Assembly (NCBI GenBank): GCA_021733645.1
Contig: JAHREJ010000023.1
Coordinates: 1-64,000, forward strand
Source: Bacillus subtilis subsp. subtilis
Lineage (GTDB): Bacteria > Pseudomonadota > Gammaproteobacteria > Xanthomonadales > Xanthomonadaceae
DNA: 64,000 nucleotides
Direction of reading: 5' to 3'
The notes under the pieces: model-generated
What the model saw: the letters and a program-made list of their open reading frames with translations, nothing else
What the model was told of the DNA's origin: nothing
Database searches by the model: none
Shown: piece by piece, positions 52,516-60,038 of the stretch
Layout: every line of letters begins with the position of its first letter
How positions within the stretch are numbered: the first letter of the stretch is position 1
Made by a program: the position numbers and the translations under genes

Positions 52516-53754
52516 TCAGCGTGCCGCTGCCAGTGCCGGGGGGCGGTAGCGGGCTTCGCGGATCGGCAGGTTGACCAGCGCGGCGATGACGGCCAACGCG
52601 ATATCGGCGTACCACATCCACAGATAATTGCCGGAGTGCGCCAGGGCAACGCCGCCCAGCCAGGCACCGAAGAAGCCGCCCAACTGGTGGGAGAGCAGGG
52701 TGAGGCCGAACAGGGTGCCCAGATAGCGCGGCCCGAACAGCTTGCCCACCAGCCCGGCGGTGGGCGGCACGGTGGCCAGCCAGGTGAAGCCCAGTGCGGC
52801 GGAGAACACGTAGAAGGTGAGCGGCGTGGGCGGTGCAACCAGATACACACCGATCATCACCGCGCGGCTGGCATACATCCAGAACAGCAGGTACTTCATG
52901 CGGACGCGTTGGCCGAGTGCGCCGACGATCAGGCTGCCGGCAATGTTGAACAGGCCGATCAGTGCGATGGACGTGGAGGCGACGGTCGGCGACAGACCGC
53001 ACAGGGCGATCTCGCCGGGCAGGTGGGTGACCAGGAAGGCGATGTGCAGCCCGCAGGTGAAGAACCCCAGGTGCAGGCACCAGTAGCTGCGATCGCGCAG
53101 GGCGACGCGCAGTTGCGCGCGCAGGCCGCCATCGTCGGTGGGGCCGGCGCTGCCGGCGTGGTCGCCGGGGCGGCGCCGCAATGGCCAGGCAAGCGGCAGC
53201 GAAAGCAGGGTGACCACGGCCATGGTGACCATCGCGCGGGCCCAGCCGGCACTGCTGATGATCCATTGCACCAGCGGGGCGAACACGAACTGGCCAAGCG
53301 AGCCGCCGGCGTTGATCAGCCCTGCGGCGAACGAACGTTTTTCGGCCGGCAGGCGATGCGCGGTGGCGCCGATCAGTACCGAGAAGCTGCCAGCGCCAGC
53401 ACCGGCGGCCATCAGCAGGCCAAGGCTGAAGCTCAGGCCGAGCGGGCTGGTGAGGACCGGGGCAAGCAGCAGGCCGATGGCCAGCACGATGCCGCCGAAC
53501 ATCAGCACCGGCACCGCGCCGCGCTGGTCGGCAATGGCGCCGAACACCGGCTGCACCGCGCCCCAGACGAACTGGCCGATGGCCAGGGCGAAGCTGATTT
53601 CAACGATGCTGACCCCGGTGCTGCGGTGGATGGGGTCCAGGTACAGGCCGGAAGTCTGGCGCACGCCCATGGTGACCATGAGGATGGCCGACGCGGCGAC
53701 GAGCAGGCCCCAATGCATCGACGGGGCGCGTGCGGTGGTAGCAGGGGGGCTCAT
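52516..53754 (-). CDS. MFS transporter, 12 TM
   Basis: A 412-residue major-facilitator protein with 12 predicted helices and a central loop of about 40 residues (RRRPGDHAGSAGPTDDGG). GLLVAASAILMVTMGVRQTS is TM1, FGAIADQRGAVPVLMFGG is the TM2-3 loop motif A (DRxGxRxxL-like), and GLINAGGSLGQFVFAPLVQW matches the OFA/monocarboxylate-like subgroup. Its ATG overlaps the MarR gene stop as ATGA. Coupling to a MarR repressor points to an efflux or solute-uptake role under chemical control; the substrate is unknown. Confidence 0.8.
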   Translation of the reverse strand: MSPPATTARAPSMHWGLLVAASAILMVTMGVRQTSGLYLDPIHRSTGVSIVEISFALAIGQFVWGAVQPVFGAIADQRGAVPVLMFGGIVLAIGLLLAPVLTSPLGLSFSLGLLMAAGAGAGSFSVLIGATAHRLPAEKRSFAAGLINAGGSLGQFVFAPLVQWIISSAGWARAMVTMAVVTLLSLPLAWPLRRRPGDHAGSAGPTDDGGLRAQLRVALRDRSYWCLHLGFFTCGLHIAFLVTHLPGEIALCGLSPTVASTSIALIGLFNIAGSLIVGALGQRVRMKYLLFWMYASRAVMIGVYLVAPPTPLTFYVFSAALGFTWLATVPPTAGLVGKLFGPRYLGTLFGLTLLSHQLGGFFGAWLGGVALAHSGNYLWMWYADIALAVIAALVNLPIREARYRPPALAAAR

Positions 53755-54185
53755 GGAGTGGCTCCGGCGGGCAGGGCGTGGTCGAGCTGGTCCAGCAGGG
53801 CGTTCAGGCGTGCGGTGGGCGCAGCGCCGAAGGCCGCTTCCACCTGGTCCTGCGCGCGCTGCCACAGTGGGCGGGCGCGGCGCAGGACGGCTTTGCCGGC
53901 AGGAGTGATGACGATGAGGCGCTGGCGCGCGTCATCACCGCGCTGTTGGTCAAGCCAGCCGGCTTGCAGCAGGGGCTTGAGGTTGCGGGTGAGCGTGGTG
54001 CGGTCCATGCCCAGCGCATCGGCAAGGTCGCCGAGCTGGCGCGGCTGCGGCGCGCGCCGCAGGATCGAGTAGGCGTTCAGGCTGAGTCCCAGCGGCGCCA
54101 GGTGGCTGTCATAGAGCTGCGAAAGCTGGCGCGAGGCGCGGCGCAGGCGGAAGCAGGTGCAGGGGCTGGCGGCTGGCGGGTCCAT
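53751..54185 (-). CDS. MarR-family regulator of adjacent MFS transporter
   Basis: A 144-residue winged-helix protein. RRASRQLSQLYDSHLAPLGL is the dimerisation helix, LGDLADALGMDRTTLTRNLK the recognition helix and LDQQRGDDARQRLIVITPAG the wing. The ATG at 54185 is preferred over two in-frame ATGs at 54215 and 54218, because these lie inside the predicted -10 region and next to the operator palindrome. It heads an operon with the MFS gene and is probably autorepressed through that palindrome. Confidence 0.82.
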   Translation of the reverse strand: MDPPAASPCTCFRLRRASRQLSQLYDSHLAPLGLSLNAYSILRRAPQPRQLGDLADALGMDRTTLTRNLKPLLQAGWLDQQRGDDARQRLIVITPAGKAVLRRARPLWQRAQDQVEAAFGAAPTARLNALLDQLDHALPAGATP

Positions 54186-54213
54186 GAGCGTATTGGCGGA
54201 ATGGGATGTCGGC

Positions 54214-54244
54214 ATCATACGTGCATATGCACGTAAATGGTCAA
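54214..54244 (-). promoter_or_regulatory. marR promoter with perfect 18-bp palindromic operator
   Basis: On the minus strand TTGACC (54239-54244) and TATGAT (54214-54219) fit -35 and -10 boxes with a 19-bp spacer. Almost the whole spacer is a perfect palindrome, TACGTGCATATGCACGTA (54218-54235). MarR proteins usually bind such dyads and block RNA polymerase. The long spacer could also make the promoter dependent on DNA distortion. Confidence 0.6.
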
Positions 54245-54389
54245 GAGCCGTTTTGAGAAGCGACAAGGAGGGCTGTTTTCTCAATGACGGGGGAGCGTTT
54301 GGTTGCAAGGGCCGACGCCGCTGGCGGGAAGCGCAAGGCGTCTGGCCAGGTACCTGAGGCGCATCCTGGGTGCTGTGATGTCTCCGCTT

Positions 54390-54529
54390 GGGCCGACCGC
54401 ACGGCGAGCCCGTAGCGGCCGGCAGGCCCGTGGGCAAATGTCCCCCGACCGCCACCTGCGGCGACGGCCTCCTCCTTTACTTTGCCCACGGGCCTGCCGG
54501 CCGCTACGGGCTCGCCGTGCGGTCGGCCC
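54390..54529. repeat. Long palindromic element, type B, copy 3 (49-bp perfect arms)
   Basis: The longest arms in the family: 54390-54438 and 54481-54529 are exact reverse complements over 49 bp. The 42-nt loop carries TGTCCCCCGACC, ACCTGCGGCG and CCTCCTCCTTTAC, with GGGCAAA and TTTGCCC closing the stem. The arms share GAGCCCGTAG and GGCCGGCAGGCCC with the other type B copies. It lies in the ~490-bp gap between marR and the TonB receptor gene; 54236-54389 shows no gene or other recognisable element. Confidence 0.88.
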
Positions 54530-54616
54530 TAGCGGGAAGCCGGAGGCTTCTGCGGGCGGCCCGTGGTCTCGACGCGTGGGCCGCGATGCCGTTGCCACGC
54601 GGTTGGGAGAACGCCC

Positions 54617-54642
54617 AAAAAAAGGGGGCCTTGCGGCCCCCC
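54617..54642 (-). terminator. Terminator of the TonB-dependent receptor gene
   Basis: Read on the minus strand: GGGGGCC paired with GGCCCCC across GCAA, then seven T. The T-run continues as TTTGGGCGTTCTCCC and GCGTGGCAA, resembling the flanks of the plus-strand terminators beside the other palindromic elements. Confidence 0.85.
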
Positions 54643-54679
54643 TCGGGGTGATCAGACGACCCCGGTCGCAAACAGCAGC

Positions 54680-56869
54680 TTAGAAGAACGCGCGGATGCC
54701 GAAGGCGACGCCGCGGCCCGGCAGCGGCGAGTAGTCGCGCAGCAGCGAGGTGTGCGGGCGCACTTCCTGGTTGGTCAGGTTGTTGCCATCCAGGAAAACT
54801 TCGTAGCTGTTGCTGTCGGTGCGGTCCCAGCGGTAAGCCAGATGGGCATCCACCAGCGTGTAGCCACTGCTCGCCGCTTCGTTCTGCGCCACATCCTTCT
54901 GGCTGCTGTATCGCACCGCACCCACCGAGGCGCGCCACCCATCGCGCGACCAGCGCAGGTCGGCGCCTACCCGGGTCGGGGCGATCCGCGGCAGGTAGCC
55001 GGTGTTGGCAAGTTCCACGCGGTAGTTGTGGTTGTGGTCGCCATGCGGCACGGCGATGTCCACGTTGCGGCTGCCACTGCCATCCAGCTCGGCCTTGACG
55101 TAGTCGCCGAACACGCGCAGGTCCCAGTCGCCGGCAGTGCCCTCGAACAGGTGGAACAACGCTTCGGCTTCGGCACCCTTGAAGGTGGCGTCCTGCTGCG
55201 TCCACAGACGGACCGGCAGCGATTCGACCACGCCGGTGTCGGCCAGGTAGATGAAGTTCTTGAACGTGGTCTGGTAGATCGAGGCGGAGAAGTCGACACG
55301 ATCGCTGTGGGTGTGGATGCCCAGTTCCACCCGCTGGCCGCGCTCGGTCTTCAGGTTGGCATCGCCGATCTCCAGCGAACGGGTGGCGATGTGCGCACCG
55401 GCGGCGTACAGCTCTTCATTGGTGGGCGCGCGCTCGGAGCTGTCGATGCCGAAACGCAGGTCGACCGCATCGTTGAGCTTCCAGATACCGGCCGCCGACA
55501 GATTGGTGGCGTCGAACGTGCGGGCGCGGTAGTCGCCGGTGGGGTCGAGCTTGACCTGGTCATGGCGGCCGCCGAGTTCCAGCTTGAACGGGCCGAACTG
55601 CTTTTCCTGCAGCACGAACAGGCCGATGTTCCTGGTACCGGTATCGGGCACGAACGCCTCTTCGCCCTTGGCGCCGAAATCGCTGTTGCCGAACTGCAGG
55701 CCGAACGCACCGTCCCAGCCGCCGATCTGCTGCTGCACCGCTTCCAGGCGGCCTTCGATGCCGCGGTTGGTGAAGCGCGTGGAGGGCGTGCCGGCCTCCA
55801 GCTCGACATGCTCGTAGTCGGTGTAGGCGGTGCGCAGGCTGACGCTCTTCAGGAACGTGGTCGGGTTGTAGATACCGCCCTTGGCCTCGAAGCGGTTCTG
55901 CACCATGTCGATGCGCACATCGTGCTCGTCACCTTCTTCCTCGTCGCCGTGATCATGGTCGTGGTCATGGCCGTGGTCATCGTCGGCATGCACGTGTGCG
56001 CCGTTGGGAATGCCGTAGTTGGTGCGGTAGGTGCTGGCCGACGCGCCGAAGTAACCGCCCTCGCCGAGCCAGGTGGCACCCACGCCGCCGGCGCGGGTGC
56101 GGATGGCACTGTTGTCCAGGCGGCCACGGCGCGGTTGGTCTGTGTCGCCGGCCTCATGGTCATGGCCGCTATGGTCTTCCAGGCCGTCGATCACGGCGTA
56201 GCCGGGGATGCGGAAGTCATCGCCATTGCGGACCAGACCATCCACGTGCAGGACCACGTTGCCGCTGACGCCATCCAGGCGGAACATGCCGCTGCGTTCG
56301 TCGTTGACCGAGTTGCCGCGCAGTTCGGCGCGGCCGCTGAGGGGGCGGTCGGGCAGTTCGCGCGCGATGCGGCCGTCAACCACGTTGACCGCACCACCGA
56401 TGGCACCGCTGCCGAACAGCAGGGTGGCTGGTCCTTTCAGTACTTCGATCTGATCGGCCAGGAACGGCTCGATGCTGGTGGCGTGGTCCGCACTTACCGT
56501 GGAGGCATCCATGTTGCCCATGCCGTTGGACAGCACCGCCACGCGCGGACCTTCCTGGCCGCGGATGATCGGGCGGCCGACACCCGGGCCGAAGAAGGTG
56601 CTCTGCACGCCGGGCAGTTTGGCCACGGTGTCGCCCAGGGTGCCGGCCTTCTGCTCGTCCAGGCGTTCGCCGGCCAGTACGTCGATCGGGCGCGCAAGCG
56701 ACTCGGCGTCGCCCTGCAGCGGTGAGGCGGTGACCTTGACGGCGGACAGCTCGGTCAGGTGATGGTCACGCGGGTTGGTGTCATCGGCGGCCAGCGCCAG
56801 CGAGGGAATCAACGCGGTGGCGAGCGCCAGGGACAGGGCGTGTGGCTTGAAAAGGCGGGAAGAGCGCAT
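54680..56869 (-). CDS. TonB-dependent outer-membrane receptor, zinc (ZnuD-like)
   Basis: A 729-residue receptor with a signal peptide (PHALSLALATALIPSLALAA), a plug domain (LGDTVAKLPGVQSTFFGPGV, GRPIIRGQEGPRVAVLSNGM, LLFGSGAIGGAVNVVDGRI) and a beta-barrel ending in RGVAFGIRAFF with a C-terminal Phe. Long His/Asp-rich loops (SGHDHEAG near 220 and a HDHDHDHG stretch near 310) are typical of the zinc receptors ZnuD/ZrnA. A Zur-box-like site lies 23-37 bp upstream of its ATG. The MRSSRLF start gives a proper signal peptide. Zinc as substrate is inferred from these features, not shown. Confidence 0.82.
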   Translation of the reverse strand: MRSSRLFKPHALSLALATALIPSLALAADDTNPRDHHLTELSAVKVTASPLQGDAESLARPIDVLAGERLDEQKAGTLGDTVAKLPGVQSTFFGPGVGRPIIRGQEGPRVAVLSNGMGNMDASTVSADHATSIEPFLADQIEVLKGPATLLFGSGAIGGAVNVVDGRIARELPDRPLSGRAELRGNSVNDERSGMFRLDGVSGNVVLHVDGLVRNGDDFRIPGYAVIDGLEDHSGHDHEAGDTDQPRRGRLDNSAIRTRAGGVGATWLGEGGYFGASASTYRTNYGIPNGAHVHADDDHGHDHDHDHGDEEEGDEHDVRIDMVQNRFEAKGGIYNPTTFLKSVSLRTAYTDYEHVELEAGTPSTRFTNRGIEGRLEAVQQQIGGWDGAFGLQFGNSDFGAKGEEAFVPDTGTRNIGLFVLQEKQFGPFKLELGGRHDQVKLDPTGDYRARTFDATNLSAAGIWKLNDAVDLRFGIDSSERAPTNEELYAAGAHIATRSLEIGDANLKTERGQRVELGIHTHSDRVDFSASIYQTTFKNFIYLADTGVVESLPVRLWTQQDATFKGAEAEALFHLFEGTAGDWDLRVFGDYVKAELDGSGSRNVDIAVPHGDHNHNYRVELANTGYLPRIAPTRVGADLRWSRDGWRASVGAVRYSSQKDVAQNEAASSGYTLVDAHLAYRWDRTDSNSYEVFLDGNNLTNQEVRPHTSLLRDYSPLPGRGVAFGIRAFF

Positions 56870-56891
56870 GGGCTGAGGGTCCGTCGTCAAT

Positions 56892-56906
56892 TGTTATAAT
56901 GTATCA
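56892..56906. promoter_or_regulatory. Zur-box-like site, receptor side
   Basis: TGTTATAATGTATCA matches the Zur consensus TGTTATA-N-TATAACA at 12 of 14 fixed positions. It lies 23-37 bp upstream of the TonB receptor ATG, an appropriate place to repress it. The zur gene is at 47508. Confidence 0.6.
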
Positions 56907-56996
56907 ATGGTGGGGCGCGCGAATCCCAGGAGGGGACACATGGAACGGGGTGTTGCAGGGGGAGGGGGCGGAGCAGGGAGTGCGCGTCGGGATTGA

Positions 56997-57011
56997 TGTT
57001 ATATTATTCCA
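56997..57011. promoter_or_regulatory. Zur-box-like site, merC side
   Basis: TGTTATATTATTCCA also matches 12 of 14 fixed positions of the Zur consensus, ending 28 bp before the MerC-domain gene. AT-rich DNA here contrasts with the GC-rich surroundings. Two boxes 90 bp apart imply separate control of the two divergent genes. Confidence 0.5.
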
Positions 57012-57039
57012 TAACGCTTCGCCGACCCTGCTGGAAGTC

Positions 57040-57453
57040 ATGCCCCTGTTCGCTCGAGTCCGTCATCTGCTGGATCGCTTCGGTGCCACCGGTTCGCTGC
57101 TGTGTGCCGTGCACTGCGCGTTGCTTCCGATTCTGCTGGCCGCCGCGCCGTCGCTGGGGCTGTCGGTGTGGATGAGCGATGGGGTGGAGCTGGCGTTGGT
57201 CTGCTTTGTCACCCTGCTGGGTCTGTTCAGCCTGGTCTGGGGCTATCGCCGCCACGGTGCGCTGCGGGCATTGGGTTTCCTGGTGCCGGGCCTGACCGCG
57301 CTGTGGGCCGGCCTGCTGTATGCGCCACTGCATCATTCGGCTGTACCGCATGCGGTGGTCATGACACTGGGTGGTGTGCTGGTGGGCGTTGCGCACCTGG
57401 TCAATCTGCGCCTGAACCACGGCCACATCCATGATGCAAGCTGTGCGCATTGA
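57040..57453 (+). CDS. MerC-domain inner-membrane protein
   Basis: A 137-residue protein with about four TM helices. The first helix carries the Cys pair of the MerC family (GATGSLLCAVHCALLPILLA, CxxxC), and a His-rich tail (LNHGHIHDASCAH) follows the last helix. True MerC carries Hg(II); stand-alone MerC-domain proteins near zinc receptors are often part of zinc-limitation regulons. The start MPLFARVRHLLDR is chosen because earlier in-frame codons cover the Zur-box region. Divergent from the ZnuD-like receptor, it may move zinc across the inner membrane; this is inference. Confidence 0.7.
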   Translation: MPLFARVRHLLDRFGATGSLLCAVHCALLPILLAAAPSLGLSVWMSDGVELALVCFVTLLGLFSLVWGYRRHGALRALGFLVPGLTALWAGLLYAPLHHSAVPHAVVMTLGGVLVGVAHLVNLRLNHGHIHDASCAH

Positions 57454-57483
57454 GGCGCTGTGGTAGGCTTTCCGATCGTGCGC

Positions 57484-57529
57484 GGGGGCGCCTGAGAGGG
57501 CGGCCCCGCCGAACCCGTGTCAGTACGGG
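57484..57529 (+). promoter_or_regulatory. Structured leader upstream of bTHX
   Basis: Two hairpins precede the ribosomal-protein gene: GGGGGCGCC (57484-57492) with GGCGGCCCC (57499-57507) around TGAGAG, and CCCGT (57514-57518) with ACGGG (57525-57529). A strong Shine-Dalgarno (AAGGAG) follows. The CTGAGAG and GGTAAT strings recall TPP riboswitch parts, but the required TPP core is missing. It may be an autoregulatory leader. Confidence 0.35.
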
Positions 57530-57561
57530 GTAATCAGATTTCAGACTAAGGAGTTGACGAC

Positions 57562-57744
57562 ATGGGTAAGGGTGACCGCAAGACCGCCAAGGGCAAGCGC
57601 TTCAATGCCAGCTACGGCAATTCGCGCTCGCACGTGGTGAGCAAGGTGGCCGTGGGCGCAGCTGCGCCGGTCGCCAAGAAGACCGTTGCCAAGGCACCGG
57701 CAAAGAAGGCCGTTGCCAAGAAGGCGGTTGCCAAGGCCGGTTGA
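57562..57744 (+). CDS. 30S ribosomal protein bTHX
   Basis: A 60-residue basic protein. The first ~27 residues (MGKGDRKTAKGKRFNASYGN) match the Thermus THX family, which binds in the head of the 30S subunit. The C-terminal half is a low-complexity Ala/Lys/Val tail with repeated VAKK and KAVAK units not found in Thermus THX, resembling histone-H1-like tails. AAGGAG is eight bases upstream of the ATG and a strong terminator follows, so it is a single-gene unit. Confidence 0.8.
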   Translation: MGKGDRKTAKGKRFNASYGNSRSHVVSKVAVGAAAPVAKKTVAKAPAKKAVAKKAVAKAG

Positions 57745-57767
57745 TCCCGCCTGGCGGGTCGAAGAAG

Positions 57768-57794
57768 ACGCGGCGCTTGCGCCGCGTTTTTTTT
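57768..57794 (+). terminator. bTHX rho-independent terminator
   Basis: ACGCGGCGC and GCGCCGCGT form a 9-bp stem (57768-57787), followed by eight T. GGCTTTTTTCCC and GCGTGGCAAA come next, the same motif order seen beside the other palindromic loci. Confidence 0.9.
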
Positions 57795-57854
57795 GGCTTT
57801 TTTCCCGCCTGCGTGGCAAATACCAAGCGTGCTCTGAGACTTTCCAGGCGCGGC

Positions 57855-57984
57855 GGCCGGTGGGTCGAACGCTGGGCCGCGCTGCCCTTGCCGGCGAATG
57901 TCCCCCGGCGTCGGCCTGCGGCCGCCCCCTCCTCCTTTACTTTGCCCGCAAGGGCAGCGCGGCCCAGCGCTCGACCCACCGGCC
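57855..57984. repeat. Long palindromic element, type A, copy 3
   Basis: Arms 57855-57891 and 57948-57984 pair at 36 of 37 positions. Compared with copy 1, the inner part of the arm reads GCGCTGCCCTTGC instead of CCGATACCCTTGC on both sides, so the arms changed together. The core is in forward orientation: CGGCGAATGTCCCCCGGCG, then CCCTCCTCCTTTACTTTGCCC. Confidence 0.85.
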
Positions 57985-58008
57985 ACTCACTGAAACGTCC
58001 GGTTTCTG

Positions 58009-58150
58009 CCCGTTTCGGCAAGCCGAGCCCCGTAGGGGCCGGCAGGCCCCTCGGCAAATGTCCCCCGGCCGCCGCCTGCGGCGACAACCTCCTCCTTTAC
58101 TTTGCCCAGGGGCCTGCCGGCCCCTACGGGGCTCGGCTTGCCGAAGCGGG
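58009..58150. repeat. Long palindromic element, type B, copy 4
   Basis: Arms 58009-58051 and 58108-58150 pair at 42 of 43 positions and contain AAGCCGAGCCCCGTAGGGG. The loop has CGGCAAATGTCCCCCGGCC and CCTCCTCCTTTACTTTGCC. With type A copy 3 it fills most of the 490-bp gap between bTHX and the convergent NPP gene; 58151-58235 shows nothing further. Confidence 0.85.
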
Positions 58151-58235
58151 CGGAGACACTGCGAGCTGCACAACGCACCTGAATGACCCGGCCACACGCA
58201 TACCGCCGGGCCCCATCTGCCACAACGCCGGCGCG

Positions 58236-59489
58236 TCAGCGCAATGCAGGCAACAAACGTTCCGCATCACCGTCGTTGGGCGCGGCCGGAATGCCGAGCA
58301 GGCGGGTCAGCAGCGGGTATACGTCCACGTTGTCGAAGCCTGCGATGGTCAGGCCCTGCTTGAACGACGGGCCGCGCGCAACGAACACCGCGCGCATCGA
58401 CGGCAGGGCGTTGTCGTAGCCGTGCGAGCCACGGGTGCCCGGCGTGCGCTTGGCGATGCTGTCGCGGCTGAGTGCGTTCCAACCTTCATGCATCTGGCAG
58501 ACGATGGGCGGGATGCGCGGGTTGGACCCGTAATGCCAGCGCGGCGGCAATGTCTGGCGCGTCCAGCAGTCGTATTGCGCATGTGCACCCAGCAGCCGCT
58601 TCTCGGCATCGCCCTGTTTGCCCGGCAGTGGCGCAAACCCCACCGACTGCCCCATCGAGATGTCCTTGGCGATGGTCGGGTCGACCATGTCCTCGATGGC
58701 GATCGTGTGGCCGTCCAGCACGCTGGCCATGCCGTGGTCGGACACCACCACCACGTTCGTCGTGGCGTCCAGGCCGCGTGCCTGCAGCCCATCCAGCAGA
58801 CGGCCGATGGCGACATCGACCTCGCCGACCGCGGCGGCATAGGCCGGCGAATCCGGGCCGTGGTCATGCCCGGCGTGGTCGACCTGTTCCATGTACAAGG
58901 TGACCAGGCGGGGCGCCTGCGCGTCGCGCTGGCCCACCCAGTCCAGCACCTGGTCGACGCGATCGGGCAACGGCACGCTGGAATTGAAGATGCGCCACTG
59001 GCTGGGACGAACGCCCTGGATGGCCGCTTCGCTCCCCGGCCAGGACAGCGTGGCCGTGCGCACGCCGGCTTTCTCCGCGCCCACCCAGAGCGGCTCGCCG
59101 CCCCACCAGCGTGCATCGGTCACTGCTTCGCGGCGGCTCAACCGGAAGCTGCCCAGCTCGTCTTCGTACATGCTGTTGTGGATGATGCCGTGGTGGTCCG
59201 GGCGCAAGCCGGTCACCAGCGTGTAGTGGTTGGGGAAGGTCAGCGACGGGTAGGACGGTGTCATCCAGCGTGCGCGCACGCCGTCGTGGATGATCCGGGC
59301 CAGGTTGGGGGTGATGCCGCGGTCGAGCATATCCGCGCGCAGGCCGTCGATGGACACCAGCAGCAGCTTGGGCGTGGTGGCCGGCGGGGTCGTGGCAACG
59401 ACCGAAGCCGGTGGCGGGGAAGGTGTCGTGGCACAGGCGGCCAGCGTAAGAGCGGCGGCCAGCGCCAGCGGAAGACGGACGGAAATCAT
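58236..59489 (-). CDS. Nucleotide pyrophosphatase/phosphodiesterase lipoprotein (NPP)
   Basis: A 417-residue member of the alkaline-phosphatase superfamily, close to the structurally known NPP of Xanthomonas. A lipoprotein signal (LALAAALTLAAC) is followed by KLLLVSIDGLRADML (first metal Asp), SYPSLTFPNHYTLVTGLRPD with the Thr nucleophile, YMEQVDHAGHDHGP and VVVSDHGMASV (remaining metal ligands). Such enzymes hydrolyse nucleotide phosphodiesters to nucleoside monophosphates in the periplasm. It is a single-gene unit convergent with bTHX. Confidence 0.88.
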   Translation of the reverse strand: MISVRLPLALAAALTLAACATTPSPPPASVVATTPPATTPKLLLVSIDGLRADMLDRGITPNLARIIHDGVRARWMTPSYPSLTFPNHYTLVTGLRPDHHGIIHNSMYEDELGSFRLSRREAVTDARWWGGEPLWVGAEKAGVRTATLSWPGSEAAIQGVRPSQWRIFNSSVPLPDRVDQVLDWVGQRDAQAPRLVTLYMEQVDHAGHDHGPDSPAYAAAVGEVDVAIGRLLDGLQARGLDATTNVVVVSDHGMASVLDGHTIAIEDMVDPTIAKDISMGQSVGFAPLPGKQGDAEKRLLGAHAQYDCWTRQTLPPRWHYGSNPRIPPIVCQMHEGWNALSRDSIAKRTPGTRGSHGYDNALPSMRAVFVARGPSFKQGLTIAGFDNVDVYPLLTRLLGIPAAPNDGDAERLLPALR

Positions 59490-59546
59490 GCGGTGATGAT
59501 AGTCCGGCGCGGTGACGCGGCGAAGACAACCAATGGCACGGGCAGG

Positions 59547-60038
59547 TCAGGCCAACAGCATGTCGCGCGCTGTTTCCAGCTGCAGCAACGCCGCTTTGGT
59601 CGGCAGCCCGCCGCCAAATCCGGTAAGCGCACCGCTGCTGCCGATCACGCGATGGCAAGGCAGCACGATCGGCAACGGATTACGGCCATTGGCCGCACCG
59701 ACCGCGCGGCTTGCCGTGGGATGGCCGATATGCCGGGCCAGCGCCACATAGCTCCAGGTCTGCCCGAACGGAATGTCGGCCAACGCTTTCCACACACGCA
59801 GCTGGAACGCCGTGCCATGCGGGGCCAGCGGCAGCTCGAAGCGCTGGCGCTGCCCGTGCAGGTATTGCAGCAGCTGCGTGCGTGCGTCGCACAGGGCGGC
59901 GGCGTCGTGCCGCCAGTGCTCGCGGCCCTTGGCGTCGTAGCGGTTGTTCTCGAACAGGATGTGGTGGATGCCCTGGCTGTCGCCGGCCACGGTGAGGGGC
60001 CCGATGGGGCTGTCGAAGGTGTCGTAGAACAGGGTCAT
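59547..60038 (-). CDS. ogt: Methylated-DNA--protein-cysteine methyltransferase
   Basis: A 163-residue suicide enzyme that transfers the methyl group from O6-methylguanine in DNA to its own Cys. MTLFYDTFDSPIGPLTVAG is the usual start, RAVGAANGRNPLPIVLPCHR holds the DNA-binding Arg/Asn and the acceptor Cys (PCHRV), and GFGGGLPTKAALLQLE is the conserved end. Its ATG overlaps the stop of the ada-alkA gene as ATGA, so the two alkylation-repair enzymes are made together. Confidence 0.92.
   Translation of the reverse strand: MTLFYDTFDSPIGPLTVAGDSQGIHHILFENNRYDAKGREHWRHDAAALCDARTQLLQYLHGQRQRFELPLAPHGTAFQLRVWKALADIPFGQTWSYVALARHIGHPTASRAVGAANGRNPLPIVLPCHRVIGSSGALTGFGGGLPTKAALLQLETARDMLLA

Noticed and set aside
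57484-57545. Possible TPP riboswitch before bTHX.
   Set aside because: CTGAGAG and a GGTAAT string are present, but the conserved pairing and GAAxCCTGAT-type core are not, and the downstream gene is not thiamine-related.
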